DNA of 64,000 bases from an uncultured Porphyromonas sp. (GCF_900541275.1 NZ_UQJH01000005.1:44589-108588); one strand, 5' to 3'. Numbered from the stretch's first letter, positions 36,143-44,786 are shown. The notes: generated from the letters alone by a model not told the origin. A program made the numbers and translations.

Positions 36143-37060
36143 CTACAGCTTGCTCAGCATCGAGAGGATCTCCTGCAGCTGATCATCGCTTGCGAAGGGG
36201 ATCGTGATCCGACCCTTACCGGCGGCGTTGCAGCTCATCTTCACTTTCGTCCCGAAGATCTGTGAGATCTGGTCGGTGGTGCTGCGGTACTGTGCCAAGC
36301 GCTCCTTGGCGACCCGGCGTGCCTCCTCCTGCGATTTTGCCCGGTCGCTCGGCTCAGCAGTGCTGTACTCGCGAGCCATCTGCTCCACGTCCCTGACGGA
36401 GAGATCATCGGTGAGGATCTGCTTGTAGAGCGCCAGCTGCAGCTCGGTGTCCTCTATGCTGAGGAGGGCGCGGGCGTGCCCCATGGTGAGCTTCCTATTC
36501 TTCAGCCCCAGCTGTATCTGCGCCGGGAGCTTGAGGAGCCGGAGGTAATTGGCGACCGTGGCGCGCTTCTTCCCCACGCGTGTCGCCAGCTCCTCCTGCG
36601 TCAGCCCGTCGGCATCGATCAGCTTGCTGAAGGTGAGGGCGATCTCGATCGCATTGAGGTCCTCGCGCTGGATATTCTCGATCAGCGCCATCTCCACTAC
36701 CTGGTCGTCATCCACGGTGCGGATATAGGCGGGGATCGTCTCCAACTCTATCAGCCGGGCAGCTCGGTAGCGGCGCTCACCGCTGATGATGATGTACTTT
36801 CCCTGCCCCTTACCATCCTCCCGCACGGTGATCGGCTGGACGAGCCCGATGTGCTTGATCGAGGAGGCCAGCTCCTCGAGGGTCTCGGCATCGAAGTCTC
36901 GCCGTGGCTGGTCGGGATTGGGGTAAATGGCATCGAGAGGTAGCTCAGAGATGGAGGAGGATCCTCCGGTCTCTACCTTCTTTATATTGACGAAGTCATT
37001 GGGGAAGAGGGCGTCAAGTCCTCGCCCGAGAGAGGCGCTATTTCTATTGCTCGTACTCAT
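36143..37060 (-). CDS. parB: Chromosome partitioning protein ParB
   Basis: 305-aa CTP-dependent DNA clamp that loads at parS. N-terminal peptide (ASLGRGLDALFPN) is the usual ParA-stimulating tail. Box I LPLDAIYPNPDQPRRDFD, CTP-binding GERRYRAARL, ENIQREDLNAIE, a helix-turn-helix (TQEELATRVGKKRATVANYL), and a C-terminal dimerisation domain ending LQEILSMLSKL. Overlaps parA by 4 nt. No perfect parS site was noticed in the window. Confidence 0.95.
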   Translation of the reverse strand: MSTSNRNSASLGRGLDALFPNDFVNIKKVETGGSSSISELPLDAIYPNPDQPRRDFDAETLEELASSIKHIGLVQPITVREDGKGQGKYIIISGERRYRAARLIELETIPAYIRTVDDDQVVEMALIENIQREDLNAIEIALTFSKLIDADGLTQEELATRVGKKRATVANYLRLLKLPAQIQLGLKNRKLTMGHARALLSIEDTELQLALYKQILTDDLSVRDVEQMAREYSTAEPSDRAKSQEEARRVAKERLAQYRSTTDQISQIFGTKVKMSCNAAGKGRITIPFASDDQLQEILSMLSKL

Positions 37061-37845
37061 GAGATGGTTCGGCGGATCGGGGTGTGATTATTCTCCATCA
37101 CCTCGTGAGCCAGCTCGAGGTAGTTTTGACTCCCCTTGGAGGAGAGGTCAAAGTCGAGTACGCTCTTGCCGAAGCTCGGTGCCTCGCTGATGCGGACGTT
37201 GCGATTGATGACCGTGTCGAAGACGAGGTCCTTGAAGTGCTTCTTGACGTCCTTATAGACCTGCGTGGAGAGCTTGGTGCGGCTGTCGTACATAGTCATG
37301 AGGAAGCCCTCGATGTCGATGGGGGGATTGAGCCGCTCCTTGACGATGCGTAGGGTGCTGAGGAGCTTACTGATCCCCTCGAGGGCGAAGTACTCGCACT
37401 GGACAGGGATGATGACCGAGTCGGCGGCAGCGAGGGCAGCGATGGTGATGAGACCGAGGGAGGGCGCGCAGTCGATGAGGATGAAGTCGAAGTCCGGCTT
37501 GAGTAGCTCCGTGATGCGCCTGAGGACATACTCCCGCTGTGGGACGTTGACCAGCTCCACCTCAGCCCCAGCGAGGTCGGTGTGTGATGGGAGGATCTCC
37601 AGTCCCTCCACGGAGGAGGGGATCAGGCACTTCCTCGGGTCGGTATCCCCGAGGATGCAGCCGTAGGTAGAGAGCTCGGCGGACTTGGCCTGAGCACCGA
37701 GACCACTGGTAGCATTGGCCTGCGGGTCCGCATCGATAAGCAACACGTGGCACCCCAGCGCGACCAGTGCCGCAGAGAGGTTCATCGCCGTCGTTGTCTT
37801 GCCGACACCGCCCTTCTGATTGGATATAGCTATTACTTTGCCCAT
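37057..37845 (-). CDS. parA: Chromosome partitioning ATPase ParA/Soj
   Basis: 262-aa Walker ATPase. Deviant Walker A KGGVGKTTTAMN near residues 10-21, LLIDADPQANATSGLG, and FILIDCAPSLGLIT. ATG 37845 begins MGKVIAISNQ, the normal Soj N-terminus; the frame is open a further 13 codons but a TAACTTTG promoter at 37872-37879 makes the longer start unlikely. Heads the parA-parB-DUF5683-mltD operon. Confidence 0.95.
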   Translation of the reverse strand: MGKVIAISNQKGGVGKTTTAMNLSAALVALGCHVLLIDADPQANATSGLGAQAKSAELSTYGCILGDTDPRKCLIPSSVEGLEILPSHTDLAGAEVELVNVPQREYVLRRITELLKPDFDFILIDCAPSLGLITIAALAAADSVIIPVQCEYFALEGISKLLSTLRIVKERLNPPIDIEGFLMTMYDSRTKLSTQVYKDVKKHFKDLVFDTVINRNVRISEAPSFGKSVLDFDLSSKGSQNYLELAHEVMENNHTPIRRTIS

Positions 37846-37871
37846 AGCACTTGCCTGATAATGATCAGGGA

Positions 37872-37879
37872 CAAAGTTA
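37872..37879 (-). promoter_or_regulatory. -7 promoter element of the parAB operon
   Basis: TAACTTTG on the minus strand, 26 nt before the parA ATG. Confidence 0.6.
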
Positions 37880-37929
37880 GGCAAAATCTATCACATACTT
37901 CCCGGCAAACTGCCTACCGGATCAGCGGC

Positions 37930-38490
37930 TCAGTCGGCGTACTCGCTGATATCGTCTTGTGTGGCGGCGTTGTAGTAATCGATGAGGTACCACTTGTCGT
38001 CCGGAGATTTCCGGGCAAAGGTGTACTGCTCAAGGATGTCAGAGTCGATGTATCCGGTGCAGAAGGAGGCAGTGTCCCTCTCGATGATGATCCATGAGGC
38101 AAAGTAACCGGTGCTGTCAGGCGAGATGATCCGGAAGGGATCCTCGACCACATGAGGTGGAGTGACTCCGCTTGGGAGGAGGGCGCGCGAGCGTACCACT
38201 CCGGCGTCCTTACGGAAGCTTACGAGGAAGGAGGTCAGTGGCTCGGTCCCCTGATTGCATGGCGCCTCGATGCTCTCAAGGAGGGAGTTATTGGACTGGT
38301 ACACCGCAAAGGTGCAGGGCTCCTCCACCTCCGTCGCCATCGGGACGCTCTGCTCAGTCGTGAGAGGGGCGGGGGTCGCCTCTTCCCAGCTCTTCTCCTC
38401 GCTCTGCCGCTTACTGCCGCTGCAGGAGAGAGAGCCCACCAATAGGAGCACCAGAGTCATACTCCCCACTCCCATCCTCATCACGCTCAT
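37930..38490 (-). CDS. Hypothetical lipoprotein
   Basis: 186 aa with a signal peptide and lipobox GSLSC (Cys near residue 23), then a charged linker and a domain of about 120 residues with no recognised family. The C-terminal part (FARKSPDDKWYLIDYYNA) looks like a small alpha-beta lipoprotein of the kind that reports on envelope state, but that is only a resemblance. Located 21 nt downstream of the S4 gene. Confidence 0.75.
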   Translation of the reverse strand: MSVMRMGVGSMTLVLLLVGSLSCSGSKRQSEEKSWEEATPAPLTTEQSVPMATEVEEPCTFAVYQSNNSLLESIEAPCNQGTEPLTSFLVSFRKDAGVVRSRALLPSGVTPPHVVEDPFRIISPDSTGYFASWIIIERDTASFCTGYIDSDILEQYTFARKSPDDKWYLIDYYNAATQDDISEYAD

Positions 38491-38511
38491 ATATATTGTG
38501 TGTCTACTTAT

Positions 38512-38871
38512 CTATTCGTCGTACGCATCCTCCTCGTACTCGTCCACCTTGGAGCGGGTACGACGGTGCTTCTTCCGACCCTTCCTCAGCTCGCGACTCT
38601 TGGGGTCCTCGTAGCGCTCATCCTCCTGTCGAAATTGCTTTCCCGAGCCGACCTCGGTCCGCCCAATCTCCTGACGCTCCAGTCGGCGGAAGATCCCCTT
38701 GAGGGGTATGGAGACGTCATCCAGTGCGACGATATCGCCGGAGCCGGCCTTGTCGCCGATCTGAATCTTCGATCCATTGACAGTGACGCGCCCCTGGCGG
38801 ATGTAATCCTCGGCCTCGCGTCGGGTGTAGTCGTAGTATTCAGCAATAATGCGACTTACTCGTACTTCCAT
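38512..38871 (-). CDS. Small S4-domain RNA-binding protein with a basic tail
   Basis: 119 aa. S4 fold at residues 1-50 (SRIIAEYYDYTRREAEDYIRQGRVTVNG), followed by a strongly basic, low-complexity tail (RELRKGRKKHRRTRSK) and an acidic end. It resembles the N-terminal part of RsuA/RluB pseudouridine synthases but has no catalytic domain, and the ORF is complete. A TACTTTTG promoter is at 38926-38933. Probably ribosome- or RNA-associated. Confidence 0.78.
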   Translation of the reverse strand: MEVRVSRIIAEYYDYTRREAEDYIRQGRVTVNGSKIQIGDKAGSGDIVALDDVSIPLKGIFRRLERQEIGRTEVGSGKQFRQEDERYEDPKSRELRKGRKKHRRTRSKVDEYEEDAYDE

Positions 38872-38925
38872 GATGAAGTAAAATGATTAGAAAGTATTTC
38901 CAATGATTAACAATAGATTAGGGTA

Positions 38926-38933
38926 CAAAAGTA
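38926..38933 (-). promoter_or_regulatory. -7 promoter element of the S4/lipoprotein unit
   Basis: TACTTTTG on the minus strand, 55 nt before the S4-gene ATG. Confidence 0.55.
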
Positions 38934-39263
38934 CTCTTTATTCCCATTAAAACAAGCGTCTATGCCCGGGGGTTGCCATCGTGGATCATAAACGGTGATC
39001 TGAGAGGGCAGTCTGCTCGTCTACCACTCCGTAGGGTAGGATGCGGATTGCGCGTGAAGGTAGCACGGGATGTGCAAAGTGCAGTAAGCAATTAGCACTA
39101 CTTGCCATCAGCTGAGATGCGTCTCCCTCAGATGATTGTCGGCGGCTCTTGTGGGATGTAGATCTCTGTATATTAAGTATGTACGCGATCTTCTTGGTGG
39201 CTCTTTTTATTAGCGAGTGAGTTAATGTGAAAATTTAGTATCCCCGAACCTCTATTTTTCTTG

Positions 39264-39293
39264 TTTGGTCCGACTCTTTTTTCCATACATTTG
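39264..39293 (+). promoter_or_regulatory. Promoter of the pnt operon
   Basis: TTTG at 39264-39267 and TACATTTG at 39286-39293, 18 nt apart, match the Bacteroidetes -33/-7 layout. About 56 nt of leader precede the pntAA ATG. Confidence 0.65.
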
Positions 39294-39349
39294 TCTCAGA
39301 CAAGACAATTACAATCACCTTTAAAACCAAAACCAACCACTTATCATCT

Positions 39350-40525
39350 ATGATTATAAGCATTCCGCGTGAGATCATGCCCGGTGAGAGTCGCGTCGCA
39401 GCGACTCCGGAGACCGTGAAGAAGTTTGTCGCTGACGGCTGCGAAGTCCTCGTAGAGGCCGGTGCAGGAGAGCCCTCCTACCACCACGACAAGGACTACG
39501 AGGCTGCCGGTGCCAAGCTGATGACCGATACTCAGGCACTCTTCGACAAGGCCGACGTGATCCTCAAGGTCAAGGAGCCGCTCTTCAATGAGCAGCTGCA
39601 GAAGAATGAGGCAGACATGATGCACGAGGGTCAGGTGCTGATCACCTTCATCCACCCCGCCTCCCCCGTCAATCATGAGATGGTGAAGAAGCTCGCCCAC
39701 AATGGCGTCGTAGCTCTCACCCTCGATGGTGTACCCCGTATCTCTCGCGCTCAGAATATGGACGCACTCACCTCGATGAGTACCTGCGCCGGATACAAGG
39801 GTATGATCATGGCAGCCAACGACCTGCCCTACTTTATGCCCCAGATGTTTACCGCTGTCGGCCAGATCGTCCCCGCCAAGGTGATGGTCATCGGTGTCGG
39901 CGTTGCCGGTCTGCAGGCTCTTGCCACCGCCAAGCGTCTCGGTGCGATCACCTACGCTGCTGATATCCGCCCGATGGCTGCTGAGAATGCAAAGTCTCTC
40001 GGCGCTCAGATCGTCGAGACCGGTGTCGATCCCAAGCTCGCTGTCGGCGAGGGAGGCTACGCTATGCGTCTTCCCGACGATGTGCTGGCTGCAGAGCGTG
40101 AGAAGCTCTATCCTACGATCAAGGAGATGGACATCGTCTTCTGCTCCGCACTGATCCCCGGTAAGATCGCTCCTACGATCATCACCGAGGAGATGGTCAA
40201 GGGGATGAAGAAGGGCGCTGCCATCGTCGACATCTCTATCGACCAGGGCGGTAACTGCGAGTGCACGCCTCCCGGAAAGCACGAGCGTGTCCACGATGTT
40301 ATGATCAATGGTATCAAGAATATCCCCGGACTGCTCGCCAATAGCTCCACCTGGATGTTCTCTCAGAATATCTACAACCTGACCAAGTATCTCACTCACG
40401 ACGGCAAGATCGTCCTCGATCCTCAGGATGAGATCTGCAAGGGTATCACCGTGACCAAGGACCGCAAGATCGTACATGCCGGCTGCCTCGAGGCGCTCGG
40501 TGCAGACGGTCCTCTGGAGTGCTAA
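39350..40525 (+). CDS. pntAA: NAD(P) transhydrogenase subunit alpha part 1 (domain I)
   Basis: 391-aa soluble NAD(H)-binding domain I of the proton-translocating transhydrogenase. Typical: IPREIMPGESRVAATPETVK at the N-terminus, the RISRAQNMDALTSMS segment, the Rossmann loop VMVIGVGVAGLQAL (about residues 181-194), and DISIDQGGNCE. Split from the membrane part, as in many bacteria where PntA is two polypeptides. A terminator-like hairpin separates it from pntAB. Confidence 0.95.
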   Translation: MIISIPREIMPGESRVAATPETVKKFVADGCEVLVEAGAGEPSYHHDKDYEAAGAKLMTDTQALFDKADVILKVKEPLFNEQLQKNEADMMHEGQVLITFIHPASPVNHEMVKKLAHNGVVALTLDGVPRISRAQNMDALTSMSTCAGYKGMIMAANDLPYFMPQMFTAVGQIVPAKVMVIGVGVAGLQALATAKRLGAITYAADIRPMAAENAKSLGAQIVETGVDPKLAVGEGGYAMRLPDDVLAAEREKLYPTIKEMDIVFCSALIPGKIAPTIITEEMVKGMKKGAAIVDISIDQGGNCECTPPGKHERVHDVMINGIKNIPGLLANSSTWMFSQNIYNLTKYLTHDGKIVLDPQDEICKGITVTKDRKIVHAGCLEALGADGPLEC

Positions 40526-40540
40526 TCATCTAATCACCAT

Positions 40541-40588
40541 GAGCCAAATCGATTTTCCTGGATAGGGAGACCGGTTTGGCTCTTTTTT
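40541..40588 (+). terminator. Terminator-like hairpin inside the pnt operon
   Basis: GAGCCAAA (40541-40548) pairs with TTTGGCTC (40575-40582) followed by six T. It lies between pntAA and pntAB and may lower expression of the membrane subunits relative to the soluble one. Confidence 0.7.
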
Positions 40589-40600
40589 ATCTCTTATGAT

Positions 40601-40933
40601 ATGGCTTCACCACTAGTCTTAGTCCTGGTCTTCATAGTGTCCGCAGTGGTCGGATACTTCATCATCCGGCAGATCCCCAGTCTGCTCCATACGCCGCTGA
40701 TGTCGGGTATGAATGCACTCTCCGGCATCACCATCGTCGGCGCGATCATCGTCGTCTGTGAGACGGTGGAGTGCATCGATGCCTACGGGGGCGACTTCCG
40801 CTACTACCTCGCCCTGATCCTCGGCGGCATTGCGCTCATCCTGGCGATGATCAATGTCGTCGGTGGCTTTGGCGTCACGGAGCGGATGCTCAAGATGTTT
40901 CACCACAGCAAGTCCTCCAAGGGGGGTAAATGA
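40601..40933 (+). CDS. pntAB: NAD(P) transhydrogenase subunit alpha part 2
   Basis: 110-aa membrane protein with three likely helices (VLVFIVSAVVGYFII, GITIVGAIIVVCETV, LALILGGIALILAMINVVGG), the N-terminal part of domain II. TPLMSGMNALSGI is the family signature. Overlaps pntB by 4 nt (ATGA). Confidence 0.92.
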   Translation: MASPLVLVLVFIVSAVVGYFIIRQIPSLLHTPLMSGMNALSGITIVGAIIVVCETVECIDAYGGDFRYYLALILGGIALILAMINVVGGFGVTERMLKMFHHSKSSKGGK

Positions 40934-43900
40934 TCGGTATTATGATATCTGTACTCAATATTATTATCCCCCTCTTAGTGCTCGCCGGCCTCTGGATGAT
41001 GAGCCGTGTCTCTTCGTCTGTTAATGGTAATCGGACCAGTATCCTGGCGATGATCCTGGCGATACTCGTCGCCTTCTGGGGACACGGTATGGTGCCACTT
41101 CTCTGCACCCTCTTCTTCATCCTCATCGGTCTCGTGATCGGCTTTATGATGGCTCGTAAGGTCAAGATGATCGAGATGCCTGAGATGGTCGGACTGCTCA
41201 ATGGTCTCGGTGGTGGTGCCTCCGCCCTCGTCGGTATCGTCACGCTGATGGGCATCACCTCGCCCGAGGTGTCGATTACCTTAGTCGGTATGCACGCCGA
41301 CTCCTTCTCGCTGGGGGCCTTCGAGTCCTCCACCGGTGTCCTCGCCGTGATCGTCGGTATGATCACGCTCGTCGGCAGTCTCATCGCTGCCGGTAAGCTC
41401 CACCGCGTCATCGATGGTCGACCCAAGGTGATCAAGAATCACAGCCTCTACCTCACTGTCTCCCTCGCCCTCTGTGGCATCCTCTTCATCTGGAGTTTCT
41501 TCGGTGTCAATGACGGCAATGCCGCATGGATCGTCTGCCTATCGGTCCTCTTTGCTGCCCTCTTCGGTGGGCTCTTCACCATCCGCGTCGGTGGTGCCGA
41601 TATGCCGATCACGATCTCGCTCCTCAACTCTCTCTCCGGTGTCGCCGGCTCGATCGCCGGTATGGCTATCGGCAACGTGATGCTGGTAGCCATCGGTGGT
41701 ATCGTAGGTGCCTCCGGACTCCTCCTCACGCAGATCATGTGTCGGGCGATGAATCGCTCCCTCGGGGATATCCTCCTCGGCAAGACCGCTGCTCCTGCAG
41801 GGAAGAAGAAAGCTGCCCCCAAGGCTGCCGCTCCCGCCGCCGCCCCTGCTGCTCCGGCAGCTAAGAAGGAGGCCTCCCTCCCGGAGCTCCTCCACGATGC
41901 GAAGAAGGTGATAATCGTCCCCGGCTACGGTATGGCGCTCGCACAGGCACAGCATCAGGTGAAGCAGCTCGCCGACACCCTTCGTCGCAATGGCGCAGAG
42001 GTTCGTTTTGCCATCCACCCCGTTGCCGGTCGTATGCCGGGCCATATGAATGTCCTCCTCGCCGAGGCGGATGTGCCTTACGATGACCTCTTCGAGATGG
42101 AGCGGATCAATGACGACTTCAAGTCGACCGACCTTGTCGTCGTGATCGGAGCGAATGACGTCCTCAATCCTGCCGCCCGTGAGGCTGAGGGCACACCGAT
42201 CTACGGCATGCCGGTGCTCAACGTCGATCAGGCGAAGCACATCATCATCTGCAACTACGACCTCAAGCCGGGCTACGCCGGAGTGGAGAACCCGCTCTAC
42301 ACCCGCAAGGAGGGCGTGACGATGTGTCTCGGTGATGCCAAGGAGACGGTGGCTGACCTCGTCAGTGCCGCTACCCAGGCACCTGCCAAGGCGGATGCCG
42401 CTCCCGATGATACCGCCAAGCTCCTCCACGAGGCTAAGGAGGTGATCATCGTCCCCGGCTACGGTATGGCACTCGCACAGGCGCAGCACGAGGTGAAGCA
42501 CCTCGCCGATGCGCTGACCCGCAATGGCGCACACGTACGCTTTGCGATCCATCCCGTCGCCGGTCGTATGCCTGGCCACATGAATGTCCTCCTTGCCGAG
42601 GCGGACGTGCCCTATGATGATCTCTTCGAGATGGAGCGGATCAATGACGACTTCAAGTCGACCGACCTTGTCGTCGTGATCGGGGCAAATGACGTCCTCA
42701 ATCCTGCCGCGCGCGAGGCTGAGGGTACACCGATCTACGGCATGCCGGTGCTCAATGTTGACCAAGCAAAGCACATTATTATCTGCAACTACGACCTCAA
42801 ACCGGGGTACGCCGGAGTGGAGAATCCGCTCTATACCCGCAAGGAGGGCGTGACGATGTGTCTCGGCGATGCCAAGGAGACGGTCGGCGAGCTCCTCGCC
42901 AAGACGACCGCACCCCTCGCCACTGCATGTGAGCCGACGGAGCTCTCCGATGAGGGTGCTCTCCTCCACGAGTCCAAGCGGGTGATCATCGTCCCCGGCT
43001 ACGGTATGGCGCTCGCTCAGGCGCAGCACGAGGTGAAGGGGCTTGCCGACACGCTTCGGCGCAATGGCGCTGAGGTTCGCTTTGCCATCCACCCCGTTGC
43101 CGGTCGTATGCCTGGGCATATGAATGTCCTCCTCGCCGAGGCGGATGTGCCCTACGATGACCTCTTCGAGATGGAGCGGATCAATGACGACTTCAAGGAT
43201 ACCGACCTCGTGATCGTGATCGGAGCGAATGACGTCCTCAATCCTGCCGCCCGTGAGGCTGAGGGCACGCCGATCTACGGCATGCCGGTGCTCAACGTCG
43301 ACCAGGCGAAGCACATCATCATCTGTAACTACGACCTCAAGCCGGGCTATGCCGGAGTGGAGAACCCGCTCTACACCCGCAAGGAGGGAGTGACGCTGAA
43401 GCTTGGTGACGCCAAGGAGACCGTGGCTCAGCTCGCTGCCGAGGCTGCCGCTGCACCCTCGGAGGTGAAGAAGGCCACCGGTGGTCCCGACCTCTCCAAG
43501 GTGCTCACTGATGCGAAGAAGGTGATCATTGTCCCCGGCTACGGTATGGCGCTCGCCCAGGCACAGCACTTGGTGAAGCAGCTGGCGGACACCCTGACCC
43601 GTAAGGGGGCAGAGGTTCGCTTTGCCATCCACCCCGTCGCCGGTCGTATGCCGGGCCACATGAATGTCCTCCTCGCCGAGGCCGATGTGCCCTACGATGA
43701 CCTCTTCGAGATGGAACGGATCAATGACGACTTCAAGGAAACCGACCTCGTGATCGTGATCGGAGCCAATGACGTCCTCAATCCTGCCGCCCGTGAGGCC
43801 GAGGGTACGCCAATCTACGGCATGCCGGTGCTGAACGTCGATCAGGCGAAGTACGTCATCATCTGCAACTACGACCTCAACCCCGGCTACGCCGGTGTCC

Positions 43901-43995
43901 CCAACCCGCTCTACGAGCGTGAGTTCGGTGTGACTCTCCTCCTCGGCGATGCCAATAAGACGGTAGCTGACCTCGTCGCCGCTGCCAATGCCTAA
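40930..43995 (+). CDS. pntB: NAD(P) transhydrogenase subunit beta with four tandem domain III copies
   Basis: 1021 aa versus about 460-480 for ordinary PntB. Residues 1-285 form the membrane domain II (EMPEMVGLLNGLGGGASALVG, GRPKVIKNHSLYL, DMPITISLLNSLSGVAGS), followed by an Ala/Lys/Pro-rich linker (about 286-315). Then four copies of the NADP(H)-binding domain III begin at residues 320, 498, 678 and 858 (spacings 178, 180, 180). Each copy has VPGYGMALAQAQH, IHPVAGRMPGHMNVLLAEA, VPYDDLFEMERINDDF, GANDVLNPAARE and GYAGV(E/P)NPLY. Linkers between copies are Ala/Thr/Pro-rich and differ. Where E. coli has K-R-S before GYAGV, all copies read N-Y-D. Acts in the cytoplasmic membrane with PntAA/PntAB, coupling proton movement to hydride transfer; the effect of extra domains is unknown. 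Confidence 0.93.
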   Translation: MIGIMISVLNIIIPLLVLAGLWMMSRVSSSVNGNRTSILAMILAILVAFWGHGMVPLLCTLFFILIGLVIGFMMARKVKMIEMPEMVGLLNGLGGGASALVGIVTLMGITSPEVSITLVGMHADSFSLGAFESSTGVLAVIVGMITLVGSLIAAGKLHRVIDGRPKVIKNHSLYLTVSLALCGILFIWSFFGVNDGNAAWIVCLSVLFAALFGGLFTIRVGGADMPITISLLNSLSGVAGSIAGMAIGNVMLVAIGGIVGASGLLLTQIMCRAMNRSLGDILLGKTAAPAGKKKAAPKAAAPAAAPAAPAAKKEASLPELLHDAKKVIIVPGYGMALAQAQHQVKQLADTLRRNGAEVRFAIHPVAGRMPGHMNVLLAEADVPYDDLFEMERINDDFKSTDLVVVIGANDVLNPAAREAEGTPIYGMPVLNVDQAKHIIICNYDLKPGYAGVENPLYTRKEGVTMCLGDAKETVADLVSAATQAPAKADAAPDDTAKLLHEAKEVIIVPGYGMALAQAQHEVKHLADALTRNGAHVRFAIHPVAGRMPGHMNVLLAEADVPYDDLFEMERINDDFKSTDLVVVIGANDVLNPAAREAEGTPIYGMPVLNVDQAKHIIICNYDLKPGYAGVENPLYTRKEGVTMCLGDAKETVGELLAKTTAPLATACEPTELSDEGALLHESKRVIIVPGYGMALAQAQHEVKGLADTLRRNGAEVRFAIHPVAGRMPGHMNVLLAEADVPYDDLFEMERINDDFKDTDLVIVIGANDVLNPAAREAEGTPIYGMPVLNVDQAKHIIICNYDLKPGYAGVENPLYTRKEGVTLKLGDAKETVAQLAAEAAAAPSEVKKATGGPDLSKVLTDAKKVIIVPGYGMALAQAQHLVKQLADTLTRKGAEVRFAIHPVAGRMPGHMNVLLAEADVPYDDLFEMERINDDFKETDLVIVIGANDVLNPAAREAEGTPIYGMPVLNVDQAKYVIICNYDLNPGYAGVPNPLYEREFGVTLLLGDANKTVADLVAAANA
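41887..43992 (+). repeat. Four in-frame direct repeats of about 540 bp inside pntB
   Basis: Units start at 41887, 42421, 42961 and 43501 (534, 540 and 540 bp apart). Cores are nearly identical at DNA level, with scattered synonymous changes; the 60-70 bp at the unit junctions are divergent. The fourth unit ends differently (NPGYAGVPNPLYEREFGVTLLLGDANKTV), as expected for the ancestral C-terminus. Confidence 0.95.
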
Positions 43996-44022
43996 GGCAC
44001 AGCTTTAGAGTATAGATCAATC

Positions 44023-44064
44023 CCAAAGGGGCTGTCTCACCGAGAAGTGAGACAGCCCCTTTGG
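44023..44064. terminator. Perfect 18-bp hairpin after pntB
   Basis: CCAAAGGGGCTGTCTCAC pairs fully with GTGAGACAGCCCCTTTGG around CGAGAA. No T run follows, so it may end transcription from both sides only weakly, or act as a 3' stabiliser. Confidence 0.75.
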
Positions 44065-44201
44065 CGTATCGTGTGAATGTTGTTTCAGTCAGGAGATAGT
44101 ATGAGTCTCGATGACACTACGCCCTCCCTTTCTTCTTGTGCCTTTGCACCACGTCGTGAGGGATCTGGCAAATGATCTTTAGAGGGACGGAAAATCGGCT
44201 C

Positions 44202-44786
44202 TCACTTGACGACCTTGTCGGGATGGTTGCGGAGGTAGTCGCGCCACGAGGAGGAGCGACCGCCCGTGACCGGTCCGCGACCTGCGGAGAGGACGTGACA
44301 GACCGCTGCACCGGTGGCATCGGTGGCATCGAGCGCATCCATCATCGCCTCTGGGGGGATGGAGAGCATCTTGCGGAGGTAGTAGGCGACCTGCTCCTTG
44401 GAGGCGCTGCCGTTGCCGGTCACCATCTTCTTGATTGTCGATGGGGGGTACTCCGTCACCGGCAGGTCAGCGAGCTGAGCAGCGACGATTGCCGCCCCCT
44501 GGGCGCGCCCCAGCTTGAGCATACTCTGTACGTTTTTTCCATAAAAGGGTGCCTCTATCGCCAGCTGATCGGGGTGGTAGCGGGCGATGAGCTGAGAGAC
44601 GCCCTCGTGGATCTTGCGCAGTCGGCGGTACGGGTCAGCGTAGCGGTCGAGCTTAAGCACACCCATGGCGATAAGGCGCATCTTGCGCCCCCGGGCGGCG
44701 ATGATGGCGTAGCCCATCACGATCGTCCCCGGGTCTATCCCGATGATGATCTGCTCACGTGCTCTTTGGGCGACAGGCGTGCCCAT
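44202..44786 (-). CDS. ruvC: Crossover junction endodeoxyribonuclease RuvC
   Basis: 194-aa Holliday-junction resolvase. Catalytic acids: Asp in IIGIDPG (about residue 18), Glu in AIEAPFYGKN (about 78), and two Asp in DALDATDATGAAVCH (about 150-153). The C-terminus is a little longer than in E. coli. Last gene of dapF-dapL-ruvC, 4 nt after dapL. Confidence 0.94.
   Translation of the reverse strand: MGTPVAQRAREQIIIGIDPGTIVMGYAIIAARGRKMRLIAMGVLKLDRYADPYRRLRKIHEGVSQLIARYHPDQLAIEAPFYGKNVQSMLKLGRAQGAAIVAAQLADLPVTEYPPSTIKKMVTGNGSASKEQVAYYLRKMLSIPPEAMMDALDATDATGAAVCHVLSAGRGPVTGGRSSSWRDYLRNHPDKVVK

Larger units (their letters stand above)
38872..39349. other. Intergenic region between divergent S4 and pnt units
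   Basis: 478 nt with lower GC. It contains the minus-strand promoter at 38926 and the pnt promoter at 39286. I see no gene, RNA gene or repeat in the middle. Confidence 0.65.

Noticed and set aside
41539..43659. A 706-codon open frame on the minus strand inside pntB
   Set aside because: It mirrors the pntB repeats, has no family features, and is explained by codon bias of the real gene.
40930..43995. Assembly error as explanation for four domain III copies
   Set aside because: The linkers between copies and many synonymous sites differ, and the fourth copy has its own C-terminal sequence, so a simple misassembly is unlikely, though reads were not seen.
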